From: CAYLZO01 sp964387775
GTDB taxonomy: Bacteria; Chloroflexota; Anaerolineae; JAAYZQ01
Assembly (NCBI GenBank): GCA_964387775.1
Contig: CAYLZO010000287.1
Location: 1-5,792 of the forward strand
Reading direction: 5' to 3'
Length of the DNA: 5,792 bases
Part shown: positions 4,737 to 5,792 of the stretch, in pieces
Layout: every line of letters starts with the position of its first letter
How positions within the stretch are numbered: position 1 is the stretch's first letter
Position numbers and translations under genes: made by a program
The notes under the pieces: model-generated
The model's input: the letters and a program-made list of their open reading frames with translations, nothing else
Told to the model about the DNA's origin: nothing
Database searches by the model: none

Positions 4737-5458
4737 CTCAGCGCGAGCAAAAGGTCGTGCCCCTGCCGTGCCTCGGCGCGTCGAAAATGCTCCCGGCCGA
4801 GGAACAGGCGTTGTCGCGCCTCGGGGGCTTGCAAGATAGGGGATTCGCCGGCCTGGGTGCGGTGGCATTGAATCGCCGCCACTTTTTGCGCCCAAACGTC
4901 GGCCACATCCACGGTCAGAGTCACGTCCTCGTCGGGGATGGCGTGCAGGTGGACCAGCCCCAGCGCCTGGGCCACCGAGTGCGCCACGGCCAGGTGGTAG
5001 AGCGCCGCCGGCGCCTCGGCTCCCAGGGTCGCCGCCTGGTGAAAGGCCAGCGCCGTCCAGCGGCTGACGGCCACGTGGTCAGGATGGCCGGACAGGCCGT
5101 CGGGCGGCCAGGTGAGGAGCACCTGGGGTCGCAGCTCCCCGATGGCAGCCAGCACCTGCTCCACTGCCTCGTCCTCGTCCACGTCGGCCAGACCACCGTC
5201 GTGATAATCCAGCAGGCAGGGCGGCTCGATGCCCAGGGCGGCGCAGGCGCAGCGTAGCTCCTGCTCGCGCAGGGCCGGCAGCTCGTCGGGGGTGCATAGG
5301 GGCGGATCGCCACACGAACCGGCCTCGCCCCGCGTGGCGGTCAGCAGGTGCACCCCCACGCCGCGCCGGGCCAGCAAGGCCAGCGTCCCGCCGCAGCGGA
5401 ACACCTCGTCGTCGGGGTGGGCCAGGACGACGAGGATCGTCGGCGGGCGATTCGACAC
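4712..5458 (-). CDS. LmbE/PIG-L family metal-dependent N-deacetylase
   Basis: A complete 248-residue member of the LmbE/PIG-L family: zinc-dependent hydrolases that remove acetyl groups from N-acetylglucosamine-type sugars, as in mycothiol or bacillithiol synthesis, cell-envelope glycans or antibiotic tailoring. Visible motifs are the metal-binding AHPDDE (13-18), TRGEAG after the second strand, HPDH (125-128), and the late K..AI.CHRTQ with EHFRRAE. Length is normal (about 220-270). The GTG at 5458 was chosen because AGGA lies 8 nt upstream (5470-5467) and the protein then begins MSNRPPTILVVLAHPDDE. A GTG at 5482, directly after the upstream ABC stop, would add eight residues. The last few residues before the TAG come from DNA that in another frame begins the CBS relic, so the original C-terminus may have been replaced. 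It is probably co-transcribed with the ABC gene upstream. The natural substrate cannot be told. Confidence 0.92.
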   Translation of the reverse strand: MSNRPPTILVVLAHPDDEVFRCGGTLALLARRGVGVHLLTATRGEAGSCGDPPLCTPDELPALREQELRCACAALGIEPPCLLDYHDGGLADVDEDEAVEQVLAAIGELRPQVLLTWPPDGLSGHPDHVAVSRWTALAFHQAATLGAEAPAALYHLAVAHSVAQALGLVHLHAIPDEDVTLTVDVADVWAQKVAAIQCHRTQAGESPILQAPEARQRLFLGREHFRRAEARQGHDLLLALREKDGSSS

Positions 5459-5466
5459 GGACTTTT

Positions 5467-5470
5467 TCCT
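5467..5470 (-). promoter_or_regulatory. Shine-Dalgarno deciding the deacetylase start
   Basis: AGGA on the minus strand, 8 nt before the GTG at 5458. The competing GTG at 5482 has no purine-rich site ahead of it, only the end of the ABC gene. Confidence 0.55.
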
Positions 5471-5482
5471 CACCCAGATCAC

Positions 5483-5792
5483 CTAAACGTTCTGGAAACC
5501 TTCAGGCTTTGGAGCAAACTGACTCATGTACAGGCGGTGGTAAAAACCCTTTTGCGCCATGAGCGAATCGTGCGTGCCCCGCTCGATGATCCGGCCCTGG
5601 TCGATCACGAGCACCAGGTCGGCGTTGCGGATGGTGCTCAGGCGATGGGCGATGACAAAGCTCGTGCGACCGGCCATCAGGCCGCGCAGGGCCTCCTGGA
5701 GTTGGGCTTCGGTGCGGGTGTCCACGCTGCTGGTGGCTTCATCCAGGATGAGAATACGCGGGTCGGCCAGAAAGGCGCGGGCGATGGCCAGC
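5483..5792 (-). CDS. ABC exporter, C-terminal end of the ATPase domain (5' part outside window)
   Basis: The last 102 residues of an ABC exporter half-transporter. They begin just after the signature (LAIARAFL) and include Walker B ILILDE with the catalytic Glu, the D-loop SSVD, the H-loop in VIAHRLST and the usual end GRIIERGTHDSLMAQKGFYHRLY, followed by a short tail. The residues seen are canonical, so this half contributes a normal Walker B and H-loop. The gene ends with TAG, followed by the deacetylase. It is a paralogue of the two ABC genes at the left of the window but a separate gene. Whether it has its own partner lies beyond the right edge. Frame: the first complete codon starts at 5791. 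Confidence 0.95.
   Translation of the reverse strand, partial: LAIARAFLADPRILILDEATSSVDTRTEAQLQEALRGLMAGRTSFVIAHRLSTIRNADLVLVIDQGRIIERGTHDSLMAQKGFYHRLYMSQFAPKPEGFQNV

Noticed and set aside
4300..4871. Plus-strand open frames at 4300-4839 and 4386-4871
   Set aside because: They are opposite the CBS relic and deacetylase, which carry clear motifs on the minus strand. The plus-strand products show no recognisable domain.

Overview
The window is a high-GC bacterial stretch, and every gene I can support lies on the minus strand, so the biological reading order is right to left. The gene families (paired half-size ABC exporters, a LmbE/PIG-L deacetylase, a two-CBS fragment of the DUF190/HPP type, an ArsR regulator) and the frequent GTG starts would suit Chloroflexota, or another high-GC environmental phylum. 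That assignment is a weak inference, because there is no rRNA or other phylogenetic marker here.

Right part (5792 to 4712): the window opens inside the nucleotide-binding domain of an ABC exporter, of which only the C-terminal 102 residues are visible. It is followed 24 nt later by a LmbE/PIG-L-type metal-dependent deacetylase with its AHPDDE and HPDH motifs intact.

Middle part (about 4740 to 4086): gene debris. A CBS-domain pair lacks its 5' end, carries an in-frame amber codon and stops abruptly. It is joined in frame to what looks like the last membrane segment and tail of a cation P-type ATPase. That tail is itself split by a 172-bp element of about 46% GC, with 19-bp terminal inverted repeats (17 of 19 matching) and a perfect 8-bp target duplication, GTTTTCAA. 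This is a textbook MITE-like insertion. Element plus duplication adds exactly 180 bp, or 60 stop-free codons, so the host frame is kept.

Left part (4063 to 1): an apparently intact operon. A near-consensus sigma-70 promoter (TTGACA, 17 nt, TATCAT) is followed by a TTAAG/CTTAA palindrome just after the predicted transcription start. Then come an ArsR/SmtB-type repressor, a 47-residue protein with seven cysteines whose start overlaps the repressor's end and has a very strong Shine-Dalgarno, a long hairpin, and two ABC exporter half-transporters whose genes overlap by 4 nt (ATGA). The second one runs off the left edge.

The simplest model is an autoregulated, metal(loid)- or thiol-stress-responsive system: ArsR senses, the small Cys-rich protein binds or buffers the ligand, and the ABC heterodimer exports something. 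The promoter, operator, spacing and overlaps are read directly from the sequence; the ligand and the substrate are unknown. No RNA genes, CRISPR arrays or integrase genes were seen. The long plus-strand open frames across 55-3389 are shadows of the ABC genes.
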